A DNA stretch of 61,962 nt from an uncultured Bacteroidota bacterium (GTDB lineage: Bacteria; Bacteroidota; Bacteroidia; Chitinophagales; Chitinophagaceae): contig CAISOH010000231.1 of the NCBI GenBank assembly GCA_903887005.1, positions 1 through 61,962 on the forward strand, in the 5' to 3' direction. Below are positions 1 to 6,291 of this stretch, piece by piece (the stretch's first letter is position 1; the number at the start of each line of letters is the position of its first letter). The notes under the pieces are model-generated. The model saw only the letters and a list, made by a program, of their open reading frames with translations. It searched no databases and was not told where the DNA came from. The translations under genes were made by a program, and so were the position numbers.

Positions 1-138
1 TAAAATTGTGCATTGTTTAATATGCAAGACTTTGCGGCCTTGATTTTATAATTTACTTATTATCAATTCATTAGTCTTGGCGGCTTTGCGCCTTTGCGAG
101 AAACCTATTTTGCACATTTATATCCGGTGTGAAGTATA
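1..138. repeat. Element A copy 1 (154-bp inverted-repeat element, left end outside window)
   Basis: This is a copy of a short dispersed element, truncated by the window edge by about 15 bases. It differs from copy 2 (261-414) at one base over the shared length. The interior carries a run of GCGGCTTTGCGCCTTTGCGA and the right end reads GGTGTGAAGTATA. It has no coding capacity; the 61-codon frame across it is an artefact. Confidence 0.85.
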
Positions 139-260
139 ACAGGTTAAAACCGACAATGTCATTGACTTAAGGAAAATAATCCCGACAGGGATGGCATTAT
201 TATAGTAAAACCAATAATTTACATTTGCGAAACCCCGAAGTGGGTGACATAATTTCACGC
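139..260. other. Spacer between two element A copies, non-coding
   Basis: These 122 bases separate two near-identical element A copies. They contain short G/C clusters (CCCGACAGGGATGGCAT, and ACCCCGAAGTGGGTGACAT) that look like small imperfect palindromes of the kind scattered between Bacteroidota genes. No gene is visible. Confidence 0.5.
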
Positions 261-414
261 TATACTTGCAGCCGCATAAAATTGTGCATTGTTTAATATG
301 CAAGACTTTGCGGCCATGATTTTATAATTTACTTATTATCAATTCATTAGTCTTGGCGGCTTTGCGCCTTTGCGAGAAACCTATTTTGCACATTTATATC
401 CGGTGTGAAGTATA
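261..414. repeat. Element A copy 2 (154-bp inverted-repeat element)
   Basis: This is a complete copy. The left end TATACTTGCAGCC then ATAAAATTGTGCA is matched on the opposite strand by the right end (TATACTTCACACC then ATAAAAATGTGCA), giving imperfect terminal inverted repeats of about 28 bp. Copies at 34848-35001 and 51148-51301 have the same 154-bp length, so the ends are real boundaries. The structure resembles a MITE or a large REP-like hairpin. No transposase is encoded. Confidence 0.88.
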
Positions 415-463
415 AGTCAATAAAATTGAGGTTAAAAGATTCATCAGGGTCTGCTGAATACAA

Positions 464-1060
464 CTAATTTAGTACTTCGCTGGCGGAAAGCAGTTGCCGG
501 TGTATTTGTAATACCTGCGGCAGAACAGCTTTCACATCATCGTTGACAATGACATAGTCGCATCGTTTCATTTTTTCGTTTTCATCCATTTGTTTCGCAA
601 TGATAGCTGTCACCTGCCCGCGTGACAATGCGCCACGGTTAATAGCGCGCTGTATGCGTAATTCCATGGGTGCGTAAACGCCTATCATTACGTCCATATC
701 CTTATTACTGCCGCTTTCAAAAAATATCGCCGCTTCTTTTATTACATAGGGGGTTGTTTGGTTTTCGAGCCAGCGCCTGGAATAACTGATTGTAGCAGGG
801 TGTACGAGGGCATTTAATTGCTGCAACTTCCCGGGCTCCTTAAAAATGATCGCCGATACCTTTTCCCTGTTCAGTTTACCCGATGAATATACATCGTGGC
901 CCAGCAGTTGGGTTATGGCATTGATCAGCGCTGCATCGTTTTCCATCAGGTAACGGGCTGCCACATCGGCATTAAAAACAGGTATGCCAAGTGTGCTGAA
1001 CACCTGGCATACGACTGACTTACCCGAACCAATGCCTCCTGTAATTCCTGCTTTGAGCAT
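464..1060 (-). CDS. coaE: Dephospho-CoA kinase
   Basis: CoaE phosphorylates the 3'-hydroxyl of dephospho-CoA with ATP, the last step of coenzyme A synthesis, in the cytoplasm. The 198-residue product has the P-loop GGIGSGKS at residues 8-15 directly after the N-terminal strand, the downstream HPA motif and the C-terminal YVIVND typical of the family, and a normal length. The frame is open further upstream (to 1132), but that extension would overlap the 3' end of yajC. I chose the start at 1060, which puts the P-loop at its usual position and leaves a 13-base gap after yajC. The two genes therefore probably form one transcript. Confidence 0.95.
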   Translation of the reverse strand: MLKAGITGGIGSGKSVVCQVFSTLGIPVFNADVAARYLMENDAALINAITQLLGHDVYSSGKLNREKVSAIIFKEPGKLQQLNALVHPATISYSRRWLENQTTPYVIKEAAIFFESGSNKDMDVMIGVYAPMELRIQRAINRGALSRGQVTAIIAKQMDENEKMKRCDYVIVNDDVKAVLPQVLQIHRQLLSASEVLN

Positions 1061-1073
1061 CGGACGGCGGTTT

Positions 1074-1439
1074 TTATTTTGTAACAGTGGTAGTGACACC
1101 GGCAGTTGCGTCCGCTTTTTTGCGGTAAGCAACCGTCATTTCCATAGATACTGCAGAGCGCTCAATGGTCATGAATGTGCCGCGGCTGATCTCCAGTTGC
1201 AATGTGCCGTCATCGTTCGCACGGTTGATGCGTCCGTGTATTCCGGCAGAGGTTACTACCTGTTCGCCTGAATTCATACTGTCGGCAAATGCTTTTTGCT
1301 CCTTTGCTTTCTTTGCCTGTGGCCGTATCATGAAGAAATACATGACTACGAACATACCTACCATTAAAAAGATGGGCATCATACTGCCGCCCGCCTGCGG
1401 GGCGCCTTGTAACATAATTGTACTAAGTGTTAATTGCAT
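1074..1439 (-). CDS. yajC: Preprotein translocase subunit YajC
   Basis: YajC is a small single-pass membrane protein that associates with SecDF at the Sec translocon. The product has 121 residues: a short N-terminal stretch, one transmembrane helix at about residues 19-38 followed directly by the family hallmark FFMIRPQ, then a basic segment and a small domain with GEQVVTSAGIHGRI (family pattern GDxVVTxGGIxGxI). Length and motif order are normal. It is the upstream gene of a pair with coaE. An earlier annotated start is unlikely because the leader before 1439 is AT-rich and non-coding. Confidence 0.95.
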   Translation of the reverse strand: MQLTLSTIMLQGAPQAGGSMMPIFLMVGMFVVMYFFMIRPQAKKAKEQKAFADSMNSGEQVVTSAGIHGRINRANDDGTLQLEISRGTFMTIERSAVSMEMTVAYRKKADATAGVTTTVTK

Positions 1440-1450
1440 TTTTGTTTAGT

Positions 1451-1733
1451 TGTTATTATTTAGAAATTGATTACTTTTTTATTGATGCGTGATTTCCGGT
1501 ATTTTGTAAACCATCAAAATTGACCACAAAAGTCAACTTTATAGCGCAAAGTTCCAAATCAGAGATCAAACAACGGCGGGACATATCTGAAGTCGTTGAC
1601 CGTGAAAAAGTAAATCACACTAAATTGTCCGGTTATTGCCAACTATAAATTGCAGACTGTCAGAGGTAAATATTTTAGCGATAACTTATGCCGGTGACGG
1701 CTGCGATTGTAGCCTTTTTATTATCTTTATATT
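1451..1733. other. Divergent intergenic region upstream of yajC
   Basis: This gap separates the yajC-coaE pair (minus strand) from the gene at 1734 (plus strand), so it must hold promoters for both. I see no convincing repeat, RNA gene or hairpin, and no unambiguous Bacteroidota -7 box. Confidence 0.4.
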
Positions 1734-2282
1734 ATGCGGTTTGTGGTTCTATTTTTATTTGTCTCAATTCCAAGCGTTTCTTTTTGCCAGAAAGTAAGCC
1801 GGGTATATGATTTGGCAGTAAAAAGAATAGCAAATAAATCGTGGTATATTGAAAAGATATGCAATATGGATTCGTGTTGGGCTCCAGATTATAGGACACC
1901 TTTCGATGATGATAATGGAAGACATAACTATTATTTTCGGTATGGGAAATCTTTCAATACTGGCGATAGTGGATGGCATAAGCCAACGCATTTTTTTGAG
2001 CAATCACTTTATATGAAGGAATATCCAATGGATTCTTTAAAATTCATGGTTATTAGTTGTCCGCCGATGATTTCTTTTATGGATTCTAATACCCACAAGA
2101 ATAATGTATTTGCCATTTGGGCCGGAGGATCTGATCCAGAGCAAGGAGAGCTGACGTTTATTTCCGACAGCGAATTTGTGGTTAATCCACTATATGGGGT
2201 TAAGTATTATTTGAAAATAACGAAAACCCCTAAAGAATTTTATAAATTTTACGATATTCCAGAGCCTAAAAATTCAGATTGA
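1734..2282 (+). CDS. Exported protein of unknown function
   Basis: I do not recognise a family. The 182-residue product starts with a clear signal peptide (MRFVVLFLFVSIPSVSFCQ, hydrophobic core with cleavage expected around residues 18-20). The mature part is rich in aromatic residues and charge (NRHNYYFRYGKS-type segments, KYYLKITKTPKEFYKFYDIP near the C-terminus), which suggests a compact beta-rich periplasmic or surface protein. A Cys at residue 18 is not in a good lipobox. It stands alone, convergent with the lipoprotein gene at 2389-3021, sharing a palindrome between them. Coding status is supported by length and the signal peptide; function is unknown. Confidence 0.7.
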   Translation: MRFVVLFLFVSIPSVSFCQKVSRVYDLAVKRIANKSWYIEKICNMDSCWAPDYRTPFDDDNGRHNYYFRYGKSFNTGDSGWHKPTHFFEQSLYMKEYPMDSLKFMVISCPPMISFMDSNTHKNNVFAIWAGGSDPEQGELTFISDSEFVVNPLYGVKYYLKITKTPKEFYKFYDIPEPKNSD

Positions 2283-2307
2283 AGTACCAATTTAATATAA
2301 AATCGAA

Positions 2308-2365
2308 TTAGCATTCAAACGGACACACTACCTAAAATTGAGTTGTGTCTCAGTTTGAATGCTAA
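2308..2365. terminator. Palindrome between convergent genes, probable bidirectional terminator
   Basis: TTAGCATTCAAAC (2308-2320) is matched exactly by GTTTGAATGCTAA (2353-2365), and the stem continues with GGACAC/GTGTC, giving a long hairpin. It sits between the 3' ends of two convergent genes. One arm recurs at 3342-3358 (CATTCAAACTGAGACAC), so the sequence also behaves as a dispersed repeat. Confidence 0.65.
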
Positions 2366-2388
2366 TGAAAAGTTGTTGAAGTTATTTA

Positions 2389-3021
2389 TTATTGTTTTCC
2401 AAAAGCAATAGTAATGTTAGTATTATATACATAACCTGAATTAGCTGTTTGAGTGTAATTAAACGCTAATGTCATTGTGCTGTCATTTATTGTTTGAATA
2501 GCATACGTTCCACCATTGTATTGATTAAAACTAAGAATAGAAGAGATGCCGCCGGTTAAAATAAATCCATTATTAATCTGAGTATTGCTTAGATATTCCC
2601 ATATACCAGTACATGAATTTATTATTGTTTTATCGGATGATGGGACGTGTTGTATGTAAGATTCGTTTATGGAATAAGTGCCATTTTCGTTAAAAGTCCA
2701 TACTTCTGTAGTAATTTGGTAAGTTCCAACAGTGTATTGGGTAGATGGTGGATTGAAATTGGAATTGTACCGATAATCTGTTGCAGTAATTGTATTAGTA
2801 GTGCTATCGAATGTATAGGTCGTTGTATCAACAAGATTATTAGAAGAGTTGTTTATAACGACCCCTGAAATGTTCTTCAATGTCCATTTGCCGATAATTG
2901 ATGGCGGTGTTGTTACCGAACGATGCGGTGGTATTGAAGTCTGTAGATTAGTTCTATTTTTTGTACAGGATGCTAATGCCAATAAATGCACCATTAAAAA
3001 AAGTATGATTATATTTTTCAT
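2389..3021 (-). CDS. Lipocalin-like lipoprotein, function unknown
   Basis: The 210-residue product has a lipoprotein signal (MKNIIILFLMVHLLALASC, lipobox LASC with Cys at about residue 19), so it should be acylated and membrane-anchored. The mature protein begins with a Ser/Thr/Pro linker and then GKWTLKNISG, the usual opening of small lipocalin-like proteins of Bacteroidota. It continues as alternating beta strands (TYTF, TYQITTEVWTFNENGTYSI, GIWEYL, TMTLAF). The combination suggests a small beta-barrel ligand binder in the periplasm or at the outer membrane; the ligand cannot be inferred. It is monocistronic and ends against a palindrome shared with the convergent gene. Confidence 0.75.
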   Translation of the reverse strand: MKNIIILFLMVHLLALASCTKNRTNLQTSIPPHRSVTTPPSIIGKWTLKNISGVVINNSSNNLVDTTTYTFDSTTNTITATDYRYNSNFNPPSTQYTVGTYQITTEVWTFNENGTYSINESYIQHVPSSDKTIINSCTGIWEYLSNTQINNGFILTGGISSILSFNQYNGGTYAIQTINDSTMTLAFNYTQTANSGYVYNTNITIAFGKQ

Positions 3022-3114
3022 AAAATTTTATTTGACATAAAGTTAATCATTAAAAGAAAGAATGGGGCTGCTAATTGCAGACTTTTTTATTACCTTTGAA
3101 ATTATGTCATTTAT

Positions 3115-3330
3115 ATGGAAAACAATAAAAAGGATATTCCAGATAACGGAGATGATTCAAACTGGATAGGTTTTATCTATTTCAATCGCAATGATAAGCG
3201 GCTATTTCCTCCTAATCGAATGGGTGAGGGTTGGACTATAAATTTCGCCAATCCTTATTCGGTAGTTTGTCTGATAGCTATACTTTTAATTATAAATGTA
3301 GTAGATACTTATATTGCCAGACATAAATAA
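3115..3330 (+). CDS. Small membrane protein resembling DUF5808
   Basis: The 71-residue product has an acidic N-terminus, then DSNWIGFIYFNRNDKRLFPP and MGEGWTINFANP. This matches my recollection of DUF5808 (pattern W..G..YYNP.D.R.FVPKR.G.GWTLNFA.P), followed by one transmembrane helix at about residues 46-66 and a short basic tail. The family has no established function. The small size and single helix argue for an inner-membrane accessory protein. It lies 96 bases upstream of ftcD on the same strand, but a palindromic repeat arm (3342-3358) separates them, so co-transcription is uncertain. Confidence 0.7.
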   Translation: MENNKKDIPDNGDDSNWIGFIYFNRNDKRLFPPNRMGEGWTINFANPYSVVCLIAILLIINVVDTYIARHK

Positions 3331-3341
3331 CTTCCTGTTAA

Positions 3342-3358
3342 CATTCAAACTGAGACAC
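3342..3358 (+). repeat. Solitary arm of the 2308-2365 palindrome
   Basis: CATTCAAACTGAGACAC at this position equals, in reverse complement, one arm of the palindrome at 2308-2365. The next bases (TACCGAAAATTG) also match the loop side of that element (TACCTAAAATTG). It is a half-copy without its partner arm. Confidence 0.6.
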
Positions 3359-3426
3359 TACCGAAAATTGCCAATCTGTTTACTCTCACCGGCAAATTGT
3401 ACTTTTGCGGCCTCAAACGATAACTA

Positions 3427-5115
3427 ATGAAAGATTTTAAAAACGCCATTATAGAATGCGTCCCTAATTTCAGTGAAGGACGGAATATGCAGTTCATAAA
3501 GGAGATCACCAATGAAATAGAAAAAATTGAGGGCGTGCGTTTACTTGATGTTGATCCCGGAAAGGCTACCAACCGCACAGTAGTAACATTTGTGGGTAAT
3601 CCGTATGTGGTGGTGGAAGCCGCATTCCAGGCTATAAAAAAAGCAGGTGAACTGATAGATATGCGCCATCATACAGGCGAGCATCCGCGCATGGGGGCTA
3701 CAGATGTATGTCCGCTGATACCCGTATCCGGTATTACAATGGAAGAAACAGTGGGGTTTGCAAAACTATTGGGTAAAAGAGTAGGGGAGGAGTTAAATAT
3801 CCCGGTGTATTTATACGAGTACGCAGCCTCTGCTGATCACCGGAAAAACCTTGCTGATATCAGGAGCGGGGAATATGAAGGATTTACTGCGAAGATAGTG
3901 AAGCCGGAATGGAAGCCGGACTATGGCAATGCTGTGTTTAATGAACATAGCGGAGCAACCGTTATCGGTGTGAGAGATTTTCTCATTGCGTATAATGTAA
4001 ATCTCAACACAACATCCACACGCAGGGCTAATGCAGTAGCTTTTGATATACGCGAAAAAGGCAGGCAGAAAAAAGAGGAAAAAGGAAAAGTAGTAAAAGA
4101 TGCAAGCGGCGAACCTGTGTGGGAGCCAGGCCTGCTGAAAAACGTAAAGGCCATTGGCTGGTTCATAGAAGAATATGGTGTTGCTCAGATTTCGATCAAC
4201 CTCACCAATATGAATACCACACCTTTGCATGTGCTGTTTGATACGGCATGTGAAAGGGCAACGGCAAGAGGTATGCGGGTAACCGGAAGTGAATTGGTAG
4301 GCATGGTGCCATTGCAGGCAATGCTGGAAGCGGGTAAATATTTTTTACGTAAGCAGCAGCGCAGCATAGGCGTAAGCGAGGCAGAACTGGTGAGGATTGC
4401 AGTAAAATCGCTGGGACTGGATGAACTGGCGCCCTTCGACCCGAAGAAAAAAATAATTGAATACAGCTTGCAGGATACAATGGTTAAAAAGCTGGTGGAA
4501 TTATCACTTACAAAATTTGCCGATGAGACATCAGGGGAAACGCCTGCTCCGGGAGGAGGTTCCATTGCAGCTTATTGCGGTGTTCTGGGTGCGGCCTTAG
4601 GAACTATGGTTGCTAATCTTTCTGCACATAAAAAAGGCTGGGATAGCCGGTGGGAAGAATTTTCCAACCATGCAGAAAAAGGGCAGGCGCTCATGAAAGA
4701 ATTACTCTTTTTAGTTGATGAAGACACGAGGGCTTATAACGTTATCATGGCCGCGTATGGCTTGCCTAAAAGCAATGATACGGAAGTTGTAGCACGTAAG
4801 GCAGCGATTGAAGCCGCTACGGTATATGCTATTAAAGTTCCTTTCCGGACTATGGAGCTTGCCTTTCAATCCTTTGATCTGGCGAAGGAAATGGCCCTTA
4901 ACGGGAATCCTAATTGTGCAAGTGATGCCGGTGTAGGTGGCTTGTGCGCCCGCGCTGCGGTGAAGGGCACTTACCTGAACGTAATAACAAATGCTAAAGG
5001 GCTGAAAGATAATGTGGAGGTAAAAGGGATAGTAGAAAAATCAGAGGTTATGAATGCCGCCTGTGACGTTTTGGAGCGGGAAATATGGGAAATAGCCTTA
5101 GGGAAGATGAAGTAG
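3427..5115 (+). CDS. ftcD: Formimidoyltransferase-cyclodeaminase (fused FtcD)
   Basis: The protein transfers the formimino group of formiminoglutamate to tetrahydrofolate and deaminates the product to methenyl-THF, the last steps of histidine breakdown. The 562 residues contain the transferase N-domain (about 5-180, with IIECVPNFSEGRN and MRHHTGEHPRMGATDVCPL; H82 corresponds to the known catalytic His), the transferase C-domain (about 181-335, ending in GSELVGMVPLQAM), and a helical cyclodeaminase domain (about 350-560, starting SGETPAPGGGSIAA). The length is that of the bifunctional enzyme, not the single-domain one. hutH, hutU and hutI are not adjacent. The gene ends directly at a tandem repeat. 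Confidence 0.96.
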   Translation: MKDFKNAIIECVPNFSEGRNMQFIKEITNEIEKIEGVRLLDVDPGKATNRTVVTFVGNPYVVVEAAFQAIKKAGELIDMRHHTGEHPRMGATDVCPLIPVSGITMEETVGFAKLLGKRVGEELNIPVYLYEYAASADHRKNLADIRSGEYEGFTAKIVKPEWKPDYGNAVFNEHSGATVIGVRDFLIAYNVNLNTTSTRRANAVAFDIREKGRQKKEEKGKVVKDASGEPVWEPGLLKNVKAIGWFIEEYGVAQISINLTNMNTTPLHVLFDTACERATARGMRVTGSELVGMVPLQAMLEAGKYFLRKQQRSIGVSEAELVRIAVKSLGLDELAPFDPKKKIIEYSLQDTMVKKLVELSLTKFADETSGETPAPGGGSIAAYCGVLGAALGTMVANLSAHKKGWDSRWEEFSNHAEKGQALMKELLFLVDEDTRAYNVIMAAYGLPKSNDTEVVARKAAIEAATVYAIKVPFRTMELAFQSFDLAKEMALNGNPNCASDAGVGGLCARAAVKGTYLNVITNAKGLKDNVEVKGIVEKSEVMNAACDVLEREIWEIALGKMK

Positions 5116-5304
5116 TTTACAGTTAGCAGTTTACAGTTAGCAGTTTACAGTTAGCAGTTTACAGTTAGCAGTTTACAGTTGGCAGTTTACAGTTGGCAGT
5201 TTACAGTTGGCAGTTGGCAGTTTACAGTTGGCAGTTGGCAGTTTACAGTTAGCAGTTGGCAGTTTACAGTTAGCAGTTTACAGTTAGCAGTTTACAGTTG
5301 GCAG
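5116..5304 (+). repeat. 14-bp tandem array with 7-bp half units
   Basis: The array begins at the base after the ftcD stop codon. It contains twelve units of TTTACAGTTRGCAG (R is A or G) and three extra 7-bp half units TTGGCAG, for a total of 189 bases. The A-type units come first, then a block of G-type units, then a mixture, which suggests expansion by slippage and unequal exchange. There are no unique spacers, so it is not a CRISPR array. The array ends where element B begins. Confidence 0.95.
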
Positions 5305-5305
5305 T

Positions 5306-5422
5306 ATACCAATACCCATGTTAAATTAGTCCAAAAAAATGCGGGTAATAGATAACATCTCCCTTTAGGGACTGGGTTTTTAGGCAAGTGAGGATAGACT
5401 AAATTAGAATGAGTATTGGTAT
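5306..5422. repeat. Element B copy 1 (117-bp inverted-repeat element)
   Basis: The left end ATACCAATACCCATG then TTAAATTAGTC is mirrored at the right end by GACTAAATTAGAATG then AGTATTGGTAT, giving terminal inverted repeats of about 26 bp with few mismatches. The interior carries GATAACATCTCCCTTTAGGG. A second copy lies at 61637-61752. It has no coding capacity and looks MITE-like. Confidence 0.85.
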
Positions 5423-5448
5423 TATATTCAAATGCAGGCAAACTGCCT

Positions 5449-5466
5449 ACTGTAAACTGCCAACTG
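5449..5466 (-). repeat. Inverted copy of the 14-bp array unit
   Basis: ACTGTAAACTGCCAACTG is the reverse complement of the array unit plus half unit found at 5116-5304. The array and this copy flank element B, so the three could fold into a large hairpin or record insertion of element B into a longer inverted repeat. Confidence 0.75.
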
Positions 5467-5498
5467 AAAAAAAAGCCCGTGTATTGGATTACACGGGC
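5467..5498 (-). terminator. Intrinsic terminator of the gene at 5523-5951
   Basis: GCCCGTGTA (5475-5483) pairs perfectly with TACACGGGC (5490-5498) around a 6-base loop. On the minus strand it is followed by a run of eight T. It sits 25 bases after the stop of the minus-strand gene. Confidence 0.9.
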
Positions 5499-5522
5499 TT
5501 CTTCTTTATTTATGATTGATTC

Positions 5523-5951
5523 TTACCAACGCCTGTTATAACCATACCTGTAGTATTCATCGTTATGGCCGTCCCATCCATATTTATGTTCGTATTCTTT
5601 CATACCGCTTTTCCATGCTTTCTTATCGGCCTTATATAATTTTCTTTCAGCGGATTCAGGCCGGTCTTCATAAAAACGCTCCCTTGCCTTGAATTCTTTT
5701 TTCTCCCTTTTCAGGTCTTTTCTCCATGCTTCAAAACAGTGGTAATCACGGTCAGAGTTGCCGGATTCTTTTTCAGAAGCTACCTTTTTCTTATCATCAG
5801 ATTTCTTTTCGTCATCGTTGTAACGGTCGTTATAGTAATGCCTGGCGTAATAACGATCATCATCGTAGTACCGCCAGCGTTGTGCTGAGGCGCTCGTTGC
5901 TCCCAGTATCATGCCTGATAAGACTCCAATTAGGATGTAGTTTTTCATCAT
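5523..5951 (-). CDS. Small exported, highly charged Tyr/Asp/Lys-rich protein
   Basis: The product has a signal peptide (MMKNYILIGVLSGMILGATSASAQ) and a short mature part of very unusual composition: a Tyr/Asp/Arg-rich segment (YYDDDRYYARHYYNDRYNDD), a Lys/Glu-rich probable helix (about residues 65-110) and a Tyr/Gly-rich tail ending NRRW. I recognise no family. Such proteins are common as periplasmic or surface-associated polypeptides in Bacteroidota; a polyanion- or cation-binding role would be a guess. The frame is open to 5966, but the methionine at 5951 fits the signal peptide better. It has its own terminator at 5467-5498. Confidence 0.75.
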   Translation of the reverse strand: MMKNYILIGVLSGMILGATSASAQRWRYYDDDRYYARHYYNDRYNDDEKKSDDKKKVASEKESGNSDRDYHCFEAWRKDLKREKKEFKARERFYEDRPESAERKLYKADKKAWKSGMKEYEHKYGWDGHNDEYYRYGYNRRW

Positions 5952-5966
5952 TGTTTTTTTTCCCAA

Positions 5967-6291
5967 AGTAGAAACTATTTTTTATATTTCATAACAATTA
6001 GCTGCAATAAAAAATAATTTTATTTAGCTGTCCGGTTTTTTATAAAGATGTTATGGCAATTTAGAAACGGATTTCCGGCCTCATTTTTTAGTCAATATTT
6101 GATTTTTGCTTATGCATTTTTACCGGGTTTCTGCAAATGGCGAAACTTTAAATTTTATTGATTTGCTATATTTTTTCATAAATTATTAACTCGTAGTTTA
6201 TGTGAAAAAAAAAATTGAAAATAAAAAAAATAATTGGTAAATTTGGGTTTATATAAAAGGGCTTTCAACACTATGTTTTTACCATAAATCA
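5967..6291. other. AT-rich divergent promoter region
   Basis: This region separates the minus-strand gene at 5523-5951 from the NHL protein gene. It is strongly AT-rich with A-runs at about 6205-6235 (typical curved upstream DNA). No gene, hairpin or repeat element is visible. Confidence 0.4.

Noticed and set aside
118-303. 61-codon frame on the minus strand
   Set aside because: It lies across two copies of element A and their spacer and has no family features.
5116-5304. CRISPR array
   Set aside because: The 14-bp units are adjacent without unique spacers, and no cas gene is present.
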